From the NCBI GenBank assembly GCA_002173095.1, contig NHBK01000027.1:45213-109212 (forward strand): DNA of 64,000 nt, read 5' to 3'. The stretch's first letter is position 1; every line of letters starts with the position of its first letter. This DNA is from Hyphomonadaceae bacterium TMED5. GTDB taxonomy: Bacteria; Pseudomonadota; Alphaproteobacteria; Caulobacterales; Hyphomonadaceae. Of the stretch, positions 53,872 through 62,916 are shown piece after piece. The position numbers were made by a program, and so were the translations under genes. The notes under the pieces are model-generated. The model was not told where the DNA came from, did not search any database, and saw nothing but the letters and a program-made list of their open reading frames with translations.

Positions 53872-55524
53872 ATGGCGAATTCTCTGAACATTACCATCGC
53901 ACAGCTGAACCCTATTGTGGGGGATGTGTCCGGAAATCTTGAGTTGGCGCGTGGTGCGTTGGCTCAGGCGCGGCAGGAAGGTTCAGACCTTCTCGTGTTT
54001 TCTGAGTTGTTCCTGCTGGGATACCCACCGGAAGATCTGGTTTTGAAGCCGCGTGTCGCCGAAGTCTGTGCTGAAGCGCTTTTCAGCTTGCATGCAGAAT
54101 TGCTGGCGACTGATCCGGCCATTTTGATCGGCGCGCCATACCGTGAAGATGTGCATGTTTATAACAGTGCCTTTCTCTTGCAGCATGGCGAAAACGCGCA
54201 GAGATGGGATAAACACGAACTCCCCGACTATGGTGTATTCGATGACAGCCGCGTTTTCACCAAAGGTGAGCTGAAGTCGCCTTGCTTTGATCTGAAGGGC
54301 GTGCGTGTCGGCGTAGCGATCTGCGAAGACATTTGGTATCGCACCGTTCCAGAAGCTATTCGAGCCGATGGCGCAAATCTTTTGCTGGCGCTCAACGCTT
54401 CGCCTTGGCGTCGTACCATTCATCGCGAACGACGTACCGCCTTTTCCATGTGGGAAGGCGAAGACCTGCCTTACATATTCATCAATCAGATCGGCGCACA
54501 AGATGAACTGGTCTTCGATGGAGCGTCATACGCCTGGACCGCTGAAACACGGCACAGCTGGTTGTTTCCGGATTTCGCAGCAGGTGTTCGAACTTTCAAG
54601 TTTGATGCGAACTCCAAAAGCTTTGATGCAAAAAGCTGTGAAGGGCCGAGCGAGGCAGAGAAAGCTGACTATCAGGCCGCTGTGCTCGCACTTGGAGACT
54701 ATGTTCGGAAGAACCGGTTTCCGGGCGTTCTCATTGGTCTTTCAGGAGGGATCGATTCTGCTTTGACTGCAGCTATCGCAGTTGATGCACTCGGAGCTGA
54801 TAAGGTTTGGTGCGTGATGCTGCCTTCCAAATACACCAGCGATCACAGCCTTGAAGATGCGAAGGCGTGTGCTGAAGCGCTGGGCATTCGATATGACAGC
54901 ATTTCTATTGCGCCCGGCGTGAACGCACTCGATGAGATGTTGCTGCCAGCGTTTGAGGGCAGGGAGCCGGACACTGCAGAAGAGAATATCCAATCTCGTC
55001 TGCGGGGTGTTACCCTGATGGCTCTGTCCAATAAGTTTGGCCATATGGTCGTAACGACGGGCAATAAGTCCGAAATGGCCGTCGGTTACGCAACGCTTTA
55101 TGGCGATATGTGCGGCGGCTATAACCCGCTTAAAGACTTCTATAAAACTGAAGTTTTCCAGATATCTAAATGGCGAAATGAATGTGATGCCTCCGAATTT
55201 ATGGGGCCGACCGGAGAGGTGATCCCCGAGCGGATTATCACTAAGCCGCCAAGCGCCGAACTCAGAGAAGATCAGAAAGACGAAGACAGTCTGCCACCTT
55301 ATGAGGTTCTGGATGACATCCTCAGAGCGCTGGTCGACTTCGAGCAATCCGTAGAACATCTGATCGAACGTGGGCATGACCGCGACACGGTCAAGCGCAT
55401 TGAGCATTTGCTCTACATCTCTGAATACAAGCGCCGTCAGTCAGCGCCGGGGCCTAAAATTGGCCCGCGGAATTTTGGTCGCGATCGCCGCTATCCTATC
55501 ACCAGCCGTTGGCGAGATGCTTAG
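53872..55524 (+). CDS. nadE: glutamine-dependent NAD+ synthetase
   Basis: Last step of NAD synthesis, 550 residues. N-terminal nitrilase-type glutaminase with Glu45 (VFSELFLLGYPPEDL), Lys (DKHELPDYGVFDD) and Cys (VAICEDIWY); C-terminal ATP-pyrophosphatase domain with GLSGGIDSAL. The length and fusion are the glutamine-using class. ATG 53872 is preferred over GTG 53857. The stop overlaps the MFS gene start by 8 bp. Confidence 0.95.
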   Translation: MANSLNITIAQLNPIVGDVSGNLELARGALAQARQEGSDLLVFSELFLLGYPPEDLVLKPRVAEVCAEALFSLHAELLATDPAILIGAPYREDVHVYNSAFLLQHGENAQRWDKHELPDYGVFDDSRVFTKGELKSPCFDLKGVRVGVAICEDIWYRTVPEAIRADGANLLLALNASPWRRTIHRERRTAFSMWEGEDLPYIFINQIGAQDELVFDGASYAWTAETRHSWLFPDFAAGVRTFKFDANSKSFDAKSCEGPSEAEKADYQAAVLALGDYVRKNRFPGVLIGLSGGIDSALTAAIAVDALGADKVWCVMLPSKYTSDHSLEDAKACAEALGIRYDSISIAPGVNALDEMLLPAFEGREPDTAEENIQSRLRGVTLMALSNKFGHMVVTTGNKSEMAVGYATLYGDMCGGYNPLKDFYKTEVFQISKWRNECDASEFMGPTGEVIPERIITKPPSAELREDQKDEDSLPPYEVLDDILRALVDFEQSVEHLIERGHDRDTVKRIEHLLYISEYKRRQSAPGPKIGPRNFGRDRRYPITSRWRDA

Positions 55525-56761
55525 CTTCATTCTTGCCAATGCCCGCTGGTTGCTTGCCGGGCTGTTGATGTGCCTGTTCTCAGGTTTTGGTCAGACCTAT
55601 TTTATCTCGCTTTCCAGCGACGCCATTCGCGGCGCCCTTAATCTGTCCCATGGGCAGTTCGGGCTGGGTTATGGCGCGGCAACATTAGCCAGCGCTTTTG
55701 CGCTCTCTCATTTTGGAAAGCTCGTCGATGTATGGAGCGTAAGGCGCTCTGCAGTCACAACACTGATTGGTCTATCGTTAGCCTGTGCGCTGATGGCCAC
55801 AGCTAGCCTGTCGATCTGGCTGTTAGTGCCGGCAATTTTCGGACTGCGCTTTTTCGGGCAGGGATTTTGCGGCCATGTCGCCATGACGTCTGCTGGAAAA
55901 TGGTATTCTGCCAATCGCGGCAAAGCCGTAAGCATAGTGGGTCTCGGTTTTCCGCTGTCAGAATCTTTCATGCCTGCTGTTGCGGCGCTGATGATTTCCG
56001 GGCTTGGGTTTTCTTATCTCTGGGCTGGCGGCGCAGTCTTCATTGGAATGATCGCAATCCCGGTCATATTTTTTCTTCTCCGGGTCGAGCGTGAGCCAAA
56101 TCTGGCCAGCACAGATGCCGTTTCAGAAGATGGAAATCATCAAAAGGCTTATGATTGGCGAAGGGCAGACGTCCTGAAGGCGCCTGAGTTCTATATCGTG
56201 CAAATGGCGACCCTGTGTACACCATTCATGGTGACGGCCTATTTCTTCAATCAACAGCATCTGGGTTCCATCATGGAGTGGGATTTGTCGGTGATGGTTG
56301 CCAGCATGACTGTCTTCGCGGTTGCACAGGTTGTGACCAGTCTGATGTCTGGCTGGATAATCGACAAATGGAGCTCCCGCGTAATGTTGCCGGTTTTCCT
56401 TCTACCGCTGGCTGTCGCTCTTTGTCTGCCAGTGGTTTTCAAAACCAGCATCATTATTCCATTGGTCTATATCGGCCTCGGAATGACTGCAGGCGCGTCC
56501 GCCACGCAGGCAGGAGCGCTTTGGCCGGAGCTTTTCGGGACTCGTTTCCTGGGCGATGTGAGGGCCCTCATCTATGCAGTAATGGTCGCCTCAACTGCTG
56601 CATCACCTTTCTTGACGGGCTTGCTGATTGGCCTCGGCATCCCATTTGATCTGCAATTAGCGTGCTTTGGCGCGTTTTGTCTCTTGGCGAGCGGCTTAAT
56701 GTTGCTTATCCAACCGAACCTTGCGGGTCTGAATTCCAGACTGAGCACAAAGAACAACTGA
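55517..56761 (+). CDS. MFS transporter
   Basis: 414 residues, twelve transmembrane helices. FGQTYFISLSSDAIRGALNLS in helix 1, RRSAVTTLIG in loop 2-3 (the MFS loop is HFGKLVDVWSVRR), GLRFFGQGFCGHVAMTSAGKW in helix 4. Looks like the oxalate/formate or monocarboxylate-like branch, but substrate cannot be told. It starts inside the nadE stop region (8-bp overlap), so it is translated with nadE; a link to NAD precursor uptake is only a guess. gltX follows after 10 bp. Confidence 0.88.
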   Translation: MLSFILANARWLLAGLLMCLFSGFGQTYFISLSSDAIRGALNLSHGQFGLGYGAATLASAFALSHFGKLVDVWSVRRSAVTTLIGLSLACALMATASLSIWLLVPAIFGLRFFGQGFCGHVAMTSAGKWYSANRGKAVSIVGLGFPLSESFMPAVAALMISGLGFSYLWAGGAVFIGMIAIPVIFFLLRVEREPNLASTDAVSEDGNHQKAYDWRRADVLKAPEFYIVQMATLCTPFMVTAYFFNQQHLGSIMEWDLSVMVASMTVFAVAQVVTSLMSGWIIDKWSSRVMLPVFLLPLAVALCLPVVFKTSIIIPLVYIGLGMTAGASATQAGALWPELFGTRFLGDVRALIYAVMVASTAASPFLTGLLIGLGIPFDLQLACFGAFCLLASGLMLLIQPNLAGLNSRLSTKNN

Positions 56762-56771
56762 GCAAGAGATT

Positions 56772-58130
56772 ATGTCTGATATCATCGTACGCTTCGCACC
56801 ATCTCCGACAGGCCGCCTGCATGTCGGCAATGTTCGTACAGCCCTTATCAATTGGCTGTTTGCGAAGGCGCAGAATGGCAAATTCATTCTGCGGATCGAT
56901 GACACCGACCTTGAACGCTCAACTGCCGAATATGAGCAAGGCATTCGAGATGACCTCACTTGGCTGGGGCTGACATGGGATGACAGCTTTCATCAGTCCA
57001 AGCGTTTCGGCAAATATGATGAAGCAGTCGCATCCCTGAAAGAAAAAGGTCTGCTGTATGCGTGCTATGAAACGCCTGACGAACTAGAGCGTAAGCGTAA
57101 AATCGCGCTCAGCCGCGGTCGTCCACCAGTCTATGACCGCGCGGGTCTGAACCTGTCTGATGACGAGAAGGCAAAACTGGAAGCAGAGGGCCGTAAACCT
57201 CACTGGCGCTTCAAGCTCTCTGGCAATCGTGTGGAATGGACTGACCTCGTTCGTGGTCCGCAAAGCATTGATAGTTCTTCTGTCTCCGATCCGATCCTCG
57301 TGCGTGAAGACGGAAGCTATCTTTATACGCTCCCAAGTGTCGTGGATGACATTGAGTACGGCATCACCCACGTCGTTCGCGGCGAAGATCACGTGACGAA
57401 CTCTGGCGCTCAAATTGAAATTTTCTTGGCGCTCGGCGGAACAGCGCCGCAAATGGCGCATACGCCATTACTCGTGGGTGCAGACGGGCAGGGGCTTTCA
57501 AAGCGCCTCGGTTCGCTCTCTATCTTGGAGCTCTCTAAACGAGGCATTGAGCCCGTTGCGATCGCGTCACTTCTGGCAAAGCTCGGCACCAGCGATAACG
57601 TTGAAATCAGACCTTCTCTGGAAGTGCTCTCTGAAGAGTTCTCTTTCGATAAGATTGGTCGTGCGCCAGCTCGCTTTGACGAAGAAGATCTACTTAAACT
57701 GAACTCAAATCTCGTTTCTGAAATGAGCTACGCGGAAGCGAAAGCTGCTCTCGATCACGCACTGGAAGGTGCTGAGTGTCCGGACCCGGAGTTCTTCTGG
57801 GAAACTGTAAAGGGCAATGTTTCGACCGTGTCTGAAGCTGGTATGTGGGCGAAAACCCTATTCGGCGAAATTGAAGCGCAGGACCTTCCCGAAGATCAGG
57901 ACTATCTGAAAGCGGCGCTAGGCTCGCTTCCATCAGGCGAATATGATCTGGAAACCTGGGGGGCGTGGACAAACGCACTCAAAGCGGAAACAGGACGCAA
58001 AGGGCGTGGTCTGTTCATGCCACTGCGTCTGGCGTTGACCGGAGAAGGTCGTGGGCCAGAAATGAACCGTGTGTTGGTTCTCCTCGGCGAGGCGCGTGCC
58101 AAAGCTCGACTGGAAAAGGCGATCAGCTGA
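56772..58130 (+). CDS. gltX: glutamyl-tRNA synthetase
   Basis: Class I synthetase, 452 residues. VRFAPSPTGRLHVGNVRTAL (HIGH motif at 17-20), ILRIDDTD, and GLSKRLGSLSI (KMSKS equivalent). Bacteria of this class often have two GltX proteins, one charging tRNA-Glu and one tRNA-Gln; which this is cannot be settled here. The last codons are part of a perfect 22-bp palindrome (58116-58137). Confidence 0.95.
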   Translation: MSDIIVRFAPSPTGRLHVGNVRTALINWLFAKAQNGKFILRIDDTDLERSTAEYEQGIRDDLTWLGLTWDDSFHQSKRFGKYDEAVASLKEKGLLYACYETPDELERKRKIALSRGRPPVYDRAGLNLSDDEKAKLEAEGRKPHWRFKLSGNRVEWTDLVRGPQSIDSSSVSDPILVREDGSYLYTLPSVVDDIEYGITHVVRGEDHVTNSGAQIEIFLALGGTAPQMAHTPLLVGADGQGLSKRLGSLSILELSKRGIEPVAIASLLAKLGTSDNVEIRPSLEVLSEEFSFDKIGRAPARFDEEDLLKLNSNLVSEMSYAEAKAALDHALEGAECPDPEFFWETVKGNVSTVSEAGMWAKTLFGEIEAQDLPEDQDYLKAALGSLPSGEYDLETWGAWTNALKAETGRKGRGLFMPLRLALTGEGRGPEMNRVLVLLGEARAKARLEKAIS

Positions 58131-58137
58131 TCGCCTT
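58116..58137. repeat. 22-bp perfect palindrome at the gltX stop
   Basis: Each half is AAGGCGATCAG and its complement; the gltX stop lies in the right half. No T-run follows on the plus strand, and the minus-strand side has only TT. It is between convergent gltX and the LOG gene. Confidence 0.8.
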
Positions 58138-58150
58138 CATCGGCCTTACT

Positions 58151-58711
58151 CTACTTCAATGAGATAATGCGCGTCTCAAGCGAGTCGATCGCCTGAGTTG
58201 GCGTTGTTGCATGCGAAAACAGGTCAAGAAATTCTGCTGGTGTGAATTTGTCTTCGACAATGTGTCCCATCAGCTCGAAGAACGGGCTCCAGAAGCCGTC
58301 TACGTCGAGAAATGCCATTGGCTTGCTGTGCAGGCCCAGGCGCGCCCATGAGAGCATCTCTACGGCTTCCTCAAGCGTTCCAATGCCGCCGGGTAAAACG
58401 ATGAAGGCATCGCTTTCTTCAAACATCATCTGCTTGCGCTCATGCATGGTGTCGACAATGCGATGCTCAACCAGATCAAAGATACGTTCTTTGCTCAGTA
58501 GAAATTTAGGCATAATGCCGAGTACGTCGCCACCAGCAAGATGAGCTGAATTGGCAGATGCGCCCATCAGTCCGACGCTGCCGCCGCCATAGACCAGCCG
58601 ATAGCCACGATCTGCAATCGTTTTCCCAAGATCGACGGCCAGATCGAGATATTTCGGGTCCACATCATTCGAGGATCCGCAATACAGACAGATGGATTTC
58701 ATAGACGACAT
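58151..58711 (-). CDS. LOG family protein (TIGR00730, cytokinin riboside phosphoribohydrolase-like)
   Basis: 186 residues. Rossmann-like fold with YCGSSNDVDPKYLDLA, LVYGGGSVGLMGASANSA and the signature LPGGIGTLEEAVEMLSW (PGGxGTxxE), which in LOG proteins binds the nucleotide phosphate and hydrolyses nucleoside 5'-monophosphates. Formerly annotated as lysine decarboxylase. Start at 58711 has GGAGC 5 nt before it; the frame is open 18 codons further without support. Confidence 0.88.
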   Translation of the reverse strand: MSSMKSICLYCGSSNDVDPKYLDLAVDLGKTIADRGYRLVYGGGSVGLMGASANSAHLAGGDVLGIMPKFLLSKERIFDLVEHRIVDTMHERKQMMFEESDAFIVLPGGIGTLEEAVEMLSWARLGLHSKPMAFLDVDGFWSPFFELMGHIVEDKFTPAEFLDLFSHATTPTQAIDSLETRIISLK

Positions 58712-58802
58712 AGCTGCTCCGATATTAGGCGCGGTCACATAGTCTGATTGAACGTATTTTTTCAAACTGGCAAGAACGCCACCGAGAGACTATCTGGCAT
58801 AT

Positions 58803-60635
58803 ATGAGATCTCATTCCCCAACAGATAACGATGCCATCGAGTCCGCTTCAGGCGGCATAGGCACAGCCTTGCTGCGTGTCGTTCAGGTTTTGTGGCGCCC
58901 GGCGCTTTCGCAATGGCGCTTTCGTATGGTCATTGCCCTTATCATTACTGTGGTGGCCAAAGGTGTCAGTGTCGCTGCGCCGCTCTTCCTTGGCGATGCG
59001 ATTAACAAAGCTTCGGACGGCGAAGTTGGCGCTATGATAGTGCCGGTATTGGTGGCGCTAGGTCTCTTTTCCGGGACGAGGTTTATGGCGACGGCCTTGC
59101 CGCAATTTCGAGATATTCTGTTTGCACCTGTCAGTCAGGATGCTCAGCGAGAGCTGGCCGTCAGTGCTTTCCGAAAATCGCAGCTTTTATCACTAGGTTT
59201 TCACCAAACCAGGCGGTCTGGCGCATTACAGCGAATTATTGAGCGAGGTGGTGCGGCGATGGATGTCATCCTGCGCTTCCTCGTATTCAACATTGCGCCC
59301 ACTGTTGTTGAGCTGGTGCTCGCTTCGATCGTTCTCGCAACGGTTTATTCTCCGGTCCTGTCGTTGATCGCGATTGCAACCATTGTTGTCTATGTCGTGT
59401 TCACCGTCATTGTGACCGAATGGCGAGCGAAACAGCGCCGTGAACTGAACAAAGCTGACACTGAGCTCAGGGCGCGTGCAATGGATAGCCTGACCAATTT
59501 TGAGACCGTGAAATCATTCGCGGCAGAAGCGCGCGAGACTGAAAGCTATGACACAGCCTACAGGTCTTATGCAGACCAATATGTGGAGACGTCACGATCA
59601 TTGGCGGTGTTGAACACCGGTCAGGAGCTGATCATGAATCTCGGCCTGTTCGCCATGGTTGGTTGGACCTCCTGGGATGTCACAAAAGGCAATCTGGAAG
59701 TCGGTGCGCTGGCAGCTGTGTTCACCATGCTGCTCAATCTCTATCGCCCGCTCAACATTTTGGGCTGGGGATGGCGAGAAATTCGTCAGGGTGTGATCGA
59801 CCTCGAAAAGGTCTTCGGTCTGATGGGTATGGTTCCGGAAGTTGATGACAGGCCCGGCGCTGACTCAATGCAGGCCGCCGAGGGTAGAATCCGGTTTGAT
59901 CATGTTGAGTTTAGTCACGATGGACGTGAGACGGGTGTCGACGATGTCAGCTTTGACCTTGATGCCGGTCAGCATCTGGCCATTGTCGGGCCATCCGGGG
60001 CAGGGAAGTCGACTCTGCTGAAGCTGCTTTTCAGATTCTACGACGTCAGCGGAGGAGCTGTGGTCATAGATGGACAGGACATACGCGATGTGACCCAGCA
60101 AAGCCTCAGGGAAGGGCTTGGCATCGTGCCTCAGGACGTTGTCCTGTTTAACGACACAATCCGCAGCAATATTTTGTATGGCCGTCCTGATGCCGGCGAT
60201 GAGGATGTTCGTGCAGCTGCTGCCGGTGCGCAATTGCTGGACTTTATCGAAAGTCTTCCAAACGGTTGGGAGACACGCGTCGGTGAGCGCGGCCTCAAAC
60301 TTTCCGGTGGTGAGAAACAGCGAGTAGGGCTGGCGCGCGTCATTCTGAAGAACCCCTCCATTCTGTTATTGGATGAGGCGACCTCTGCTCTGGACAGTCA
60401 GACAGAAACCCGCGTTCAGGAAGCGATCGCTCAGGCTGCAAAAGGGCGTACAACGGTCATTGTGGCTCACCGTCTCTCAACCATTATGCATGCAGACAAA
60501 ATCATAGTATTGAGAGATGGACGCGTAGTGGAATCGGGGAACCATCAGGAACTTCTGGCTCAGAACGGCCTTTATTCTGATATGTGGTCGAAGCAGGTTT
60601 CCAGGAACCAATCAGCTGAGACTGAACCGACTTAA
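58803..60635 (+). CDS. ATM1-type ABC exporter (fused membrane and ATPase domains)
   Basis: 610-residue half-transporter: six-helix membrane domain (about 25-330) and ATPase with Walker A GPSGAGKSTLLKLL (about 395), signature LKLSGGEKQRVGLARV (about 500) and Walker B ILLLDEATSAL. Membrane sequence such as SGALQRIIERGGAAMDVILRF and LNILGWGWREIRQGVIDLEK matches Atm1/HMT1-like exporters of glutathione-linked or Fe-S precursors and metals. The PSD-like gene follows after 12-21 bp. In other alphaproteobacteria this ABC gene stands ahead of psd and pssA. Confidence 0.9.
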   Translation: MRSHSPTDNDAIESASGGIGTALLRVVQVLWRPALSQWRFRMVIALIITVVAKGVSVAAPLFLGDAINKASDGEVGAMIVPVLVALGLFSGTRFMATALPQFRDILFAPVSQDAQRELAVSAFRKSQLLSLGFHQTRRSGALQRIIERGGAAMDVILRFLVFNIAPTVVELVLASIVLATVYSPVLSLIAIATIVVYVVFTVIVTEWRAKQRRELNKADTELRARAMDSLTNFETVKSFAAEARETESYDTAYRSYADQYVETSRSLAVLNTGQELIMNLGLFAMVGWTSWDVTKGNLEVGALAAVFTMLLNLYRPLNILGWGWREIRQGVIDLEKVFGLMGMVPEVDDRPGADSMQAAEGRIRFDHVEFSHDGRETGVDDVSFDLDAGQHLAIVGPSGAGKSTLLKLLFRFYDVSGGAVVIDGQDIRDVTQQSLREGLGIVPQDVVLFNDTIRSNILYGRPDAGDEDVRAAAAGAQLLDFIESLPNGWETRVGERGLKLSGGEKQRVGLARVILKNPSILLLDEATSALDSQTETRVQEAIAQAAKGRTTVIVAHRLSTIMHADKIIVLRDGRVVESGNHQELLAQNGLYSDMWSKQVSRNQSAETEPT

Positions 60636-60656
60636 AAACAAGGATCAGTGACACTC

Positions 60657-61535
60657 ATGGCTAAGAAATCTCTCTCGAATAGTATGCCTTGGTTCAGAGC
60701 AGAGTTCGATCTGGAGGGGCTTGGTTTTGGCGGGCTCGCACTCGTGCTGGCAATCATTCTGGGCGGGCTTCACTGGATACTCGGCCTGATCTTCCTGATT
60801 GTTTTCGGAATTATCCTTTTGGCCTCCCGTGACGCTGAACGAACGCCGCCAAATGGTGATGATCTCGTTCTGGCGCCATGCGACGGCGTGGTTGAAAGCG
60901 TTTCGAGTGTGGCGCCCCCACGCGAACTTCGCTGGGATACGCCTGAAGTTACTCGTATCCGCATTTCGTCTTCACCATTTTCTGTGAATGGCGTTCGGGC
61001 GAGCATGACCGGCAATGTGGAAAGCTTTCTTGTTGAGCCCGGTGCTCCGGCAACGCTGTCTACGGACCCTGATAATCCCAATTTGCGCGAAGCTTTCATT
61101 CTGATCAGCAGCGAAGATCACGCCGTCGGCCTGCGAATCGCGACGGGGGGAACTGGTCCGCGCCTCGATATTGATCTGGAGCCTGGTGATGGTGTCCGCG
61201 CTGGCCGGAAAATTGGTGTACGCCGCCTTGGTGGCTGGAGCGACATTTATCTTCCTGTGGGTGCGGAAACTGCGCTTGAAACGGGTATGACCGTGGTTGG
61301 CGGTGAGACAATTCTGACCGCACTTGCTGGTGTCGAGAAATCAGCAACTGTCGCCAGCGAATATGTCCCGGAACCGGTTGTCGAAGAAGAAGTCGTGCTC
61401 GCGCCTGCGCCGGTAGCACCTGAAGCAGAGGCGGAGCCAGTGGCTGTGGAAACGCCAGAGCCGAATGCGACCGAGACAACCGACGACGTTATCGTCACTG
61501 AAGCTGACCCGGCTGATGACGCTGACAAAAAGTAA
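60657..61535 (+). CDS. phosphatidylserine decarboxylase homologue lacking the catalytic Ser and His
   Basis: About 292 residues. Membrane region (about 20-60), then the small-form PSD domain: RDAERTPPNGDDLVLAPCDG, PPRELRWDTPEVTRIRIS, GVRRLGGWSDIYLPVG and TVVGGETILTAL line up with the usual PSD blocks. The autocleavage Gly-Ser (family: IRFGSRxD) reads LGGWSD, so no pyruvoyl group can form there, and the His of F(N/D)xHxNR reads FSVNGVR. The Asp in APCDG is kept. A long acidic Ala/Pro/Glu tail (about 235-292) is added. Start: ATG 60657 used; GTG 60648 possible. Next to the ABC exporter; pssA is absent. Confidence 0.8.
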   Translation: MAKKSLSNSMPWFRAEFDLEGLGFGGLALVLAIILGGLHWILGLIFLIVFGIILLASRDAERTPPNGDDLVLAPCDGVVESVSSVAPPRELRWDTPEVTRIRISSSPFSVNGVRASMTGNVESFLVEPGAPATLSTDPDNPNLREAFILISSEDHAVGLRIATGGTGPRLDIDLEPGDGVRAGRKIGVRRLGGWSDIYLPVGAETALETGMTVVGGETILTALAGVEKSATVASEYVPEPVVEEEVVLAPAPVAPEAEAEPVAVETPEPNATETTDDVIVTEADPADDADKK

Positions 61536-61544
61536 GTAAGAACT

Positions 61545-61575
61545 CGGCGGTGGGAGTATTCAGCTCTTACCGCCG
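61545..61575 (-). terminator. hairpin between the PSD-like and DUF2842 genes
   Basis: Twelve-base-pair stem (two G-U) with 7-nt loop; on the minus strand a U-rich but interrupted tail follows, on the plus strand none. Overlaps the 3' codons of DUF2842. Possible weak terminator. Confidence 0.4.
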
Positions 61576-61763
61576 CGTTCGGCCCACCACATGATGGGCA
61601 TAATGGGTAATGCCCATCCGATCCCTGCAATGATGTAGAATACCGTTTGGAGCCAAATTGGCGCGTGCGCGATTTTGCTGCCGATGGTTGCGGCGATCAC
61701 AATATATCCGATCAGCACCCCGCATATGGCTAGCATGGCGATGAGTTTTCTCATGGCGTTCAT
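61560..61763 (-). CDS. DUF2842 family small membrane protein
   Basis: 67 residues, two transmembrane helices (LIAMLAICGVLIGYIVIAATIG and WLQTVFYIIAGIGWALPIMP) and the typical ending ALPIMPIMWW(A)ER. DUF2842 proteins often adjoin the heme A synthase gene in alphaproteobacteria, as here (divergent, 67 bp between starts). GGAGAC precedes ATG 61763; an upstream frame start at 61796 is arginine-rich and not family-like. Confidence 0.82.
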   Translation of the reverse strand: MNAMRKLIAMLAICGVLIGYIVIAATIGSKIAHAPIWLQTVFYIIAGIGWALPIMPIMWWAERGGKS

Positions 61764-61830
61764 GTCTCCGCGTGTTCGGGTGCGTCGTTGGGGCACTTGC
61801 TAAAATGCTCAACTGGCGCATTTAGGGCGT

Positions 61831-62916
61831 ATGAACGAAATGATCCACACTGCCGAGCCCAAAATTTCTAAAACAGCGCGCCTTTGGATGAGACGTTGGC
61901 TGATACTGATCGGTGTCATGGTGTACGCCATGATCCTTGTGGGAGGTGCAACGCGGCTTACAGATTCCGGACTATCCATCACAGAATGGAAGCCGATTTC
62001 CGGGGCCTTGCCGCCCTTGAGCGAGCAGCATTGGGAAGAGCTGTTTGACATGTACAAAGGCACAGCAGAATTCCGGCTGCAGAACTTCTCCATGGATATC
62101 TCTGAATTCAAATACATTTACTGGTGGGAGTGGGGCCACAGGCTGCTTGGGCGACTCATTGGCCTTATTGCGATTGCCGGTGCGGTGGTATTCTGGAGTA
62201 GGGGCTGGTTGAAGCACGGGTGGGCTGGTCGGTTTGCGTTTCTTATCGTCCTTGGCGGGCTGCAAGGCGCTATCGGCTGGTGGATGGTTTCAAGCGGGAT
62301 CGGAGAAACGAGCCGTGTGGATGTCGCGCCCTATCGCTTAATGACCCATTTCTGTCTGGCGCTTCTGATTATCGGACTGATCGCCTGGTATTGGATGCAG
62401 CTCGGGCTATCCGAAGTGTCCGGGCGCTGGAGTAAATGGTCTGTCGCTCTCATGGCGTTTGCCGTCGTCATTTTCATTCAAATGGGAAGCGGTGCTCTCG
62501 TAGCCGGTCTCGATGCCGGGCGCACGTATACGGACTGGCCTCTGATGGCTGGGGAGTTTGTGCCGTCAAGATATTGGATGAGCGAACTTGGACTACGAAA
62601 TCCGTTTGAGAATATTGCAGCGGCTCAATTCAATCACCGGATGCTCGCATATTTCATTGGTGCGGTTGGCGTTGTCCTGCTGACTAAGGGCGTGCTCAGT
62701 CGTCGGGAAGAGACGAATTGCAATATAGCAAAACCACGAATGCACACTGTGATTCTCGGCATTGCGATTCTGCTTCAGATTTTCTGGGGAATTTATACCC
62801 TGGTGCATGTCGCGCCTTTGTCTTTGGCACTCATCCACCAGGGCATAGGTGTGATTGTCTTTATTCTGGCGATCCGATCAGCATTTAAAAGCTGGTCTTA
62901 TTCATCTTTCAGCTGA
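61831..62916 (+). CDS. ctaA: heme A synthase (COX15 type)
   Basis: Inner-membrane monooxygenase that converts heme O to heme A for aa3 oxidases. 361 residues, eight transmembrane helices in two halves. GGATRLTDSGLSITEWKPI, WWEWGHRLLGRLIG, LGGLQGAIGWWMVSSGI and THFCLAL in the first half and FNHRMLAY and HQGIGVIVF in the second hold the paired heme His residues. The 3' end overlaps the lipoprotein gene by 19 bp. Confidence 0.95.
   Translation: MNEMIHTAEPKISKTARLWMRRWLILIGVMVYAMILVGGATRLTDSGLSITEWKPISGALPPLSEQHWEELFDMYKGTAEFRLQNFSMDISEFKYIYWWEWGHRLLGRLIGLIAIAGAVVFWSRGWLKHGWAGRFAFLIVLGGLQGAIGWWMVSSGIGETSRVDVAPYRLMTHFCLALLIIGLIAWYWMQLGLSEVSGRWSKWSVALMAFAVVIFIQMGSGALVAGLDAGRTYTDWPLMAGEFVPSRYWMSELGLRNPFENIAAAQFNHRMLAYFIGAVGVVLLTKGVLSRREETNCNIAKPRMHTVILGIAILLQIFWGIYTLVHVAPLSLALIHQGIGVIVFILAIRSAFKSWSYSSFS

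Noticed and set aside
61247..61630. 127-residue minus-strand Ser/Thr/Ala-rich frame
   Set aside because: Antisense of the acidic tail of the PSD-like gene; shadow frame.
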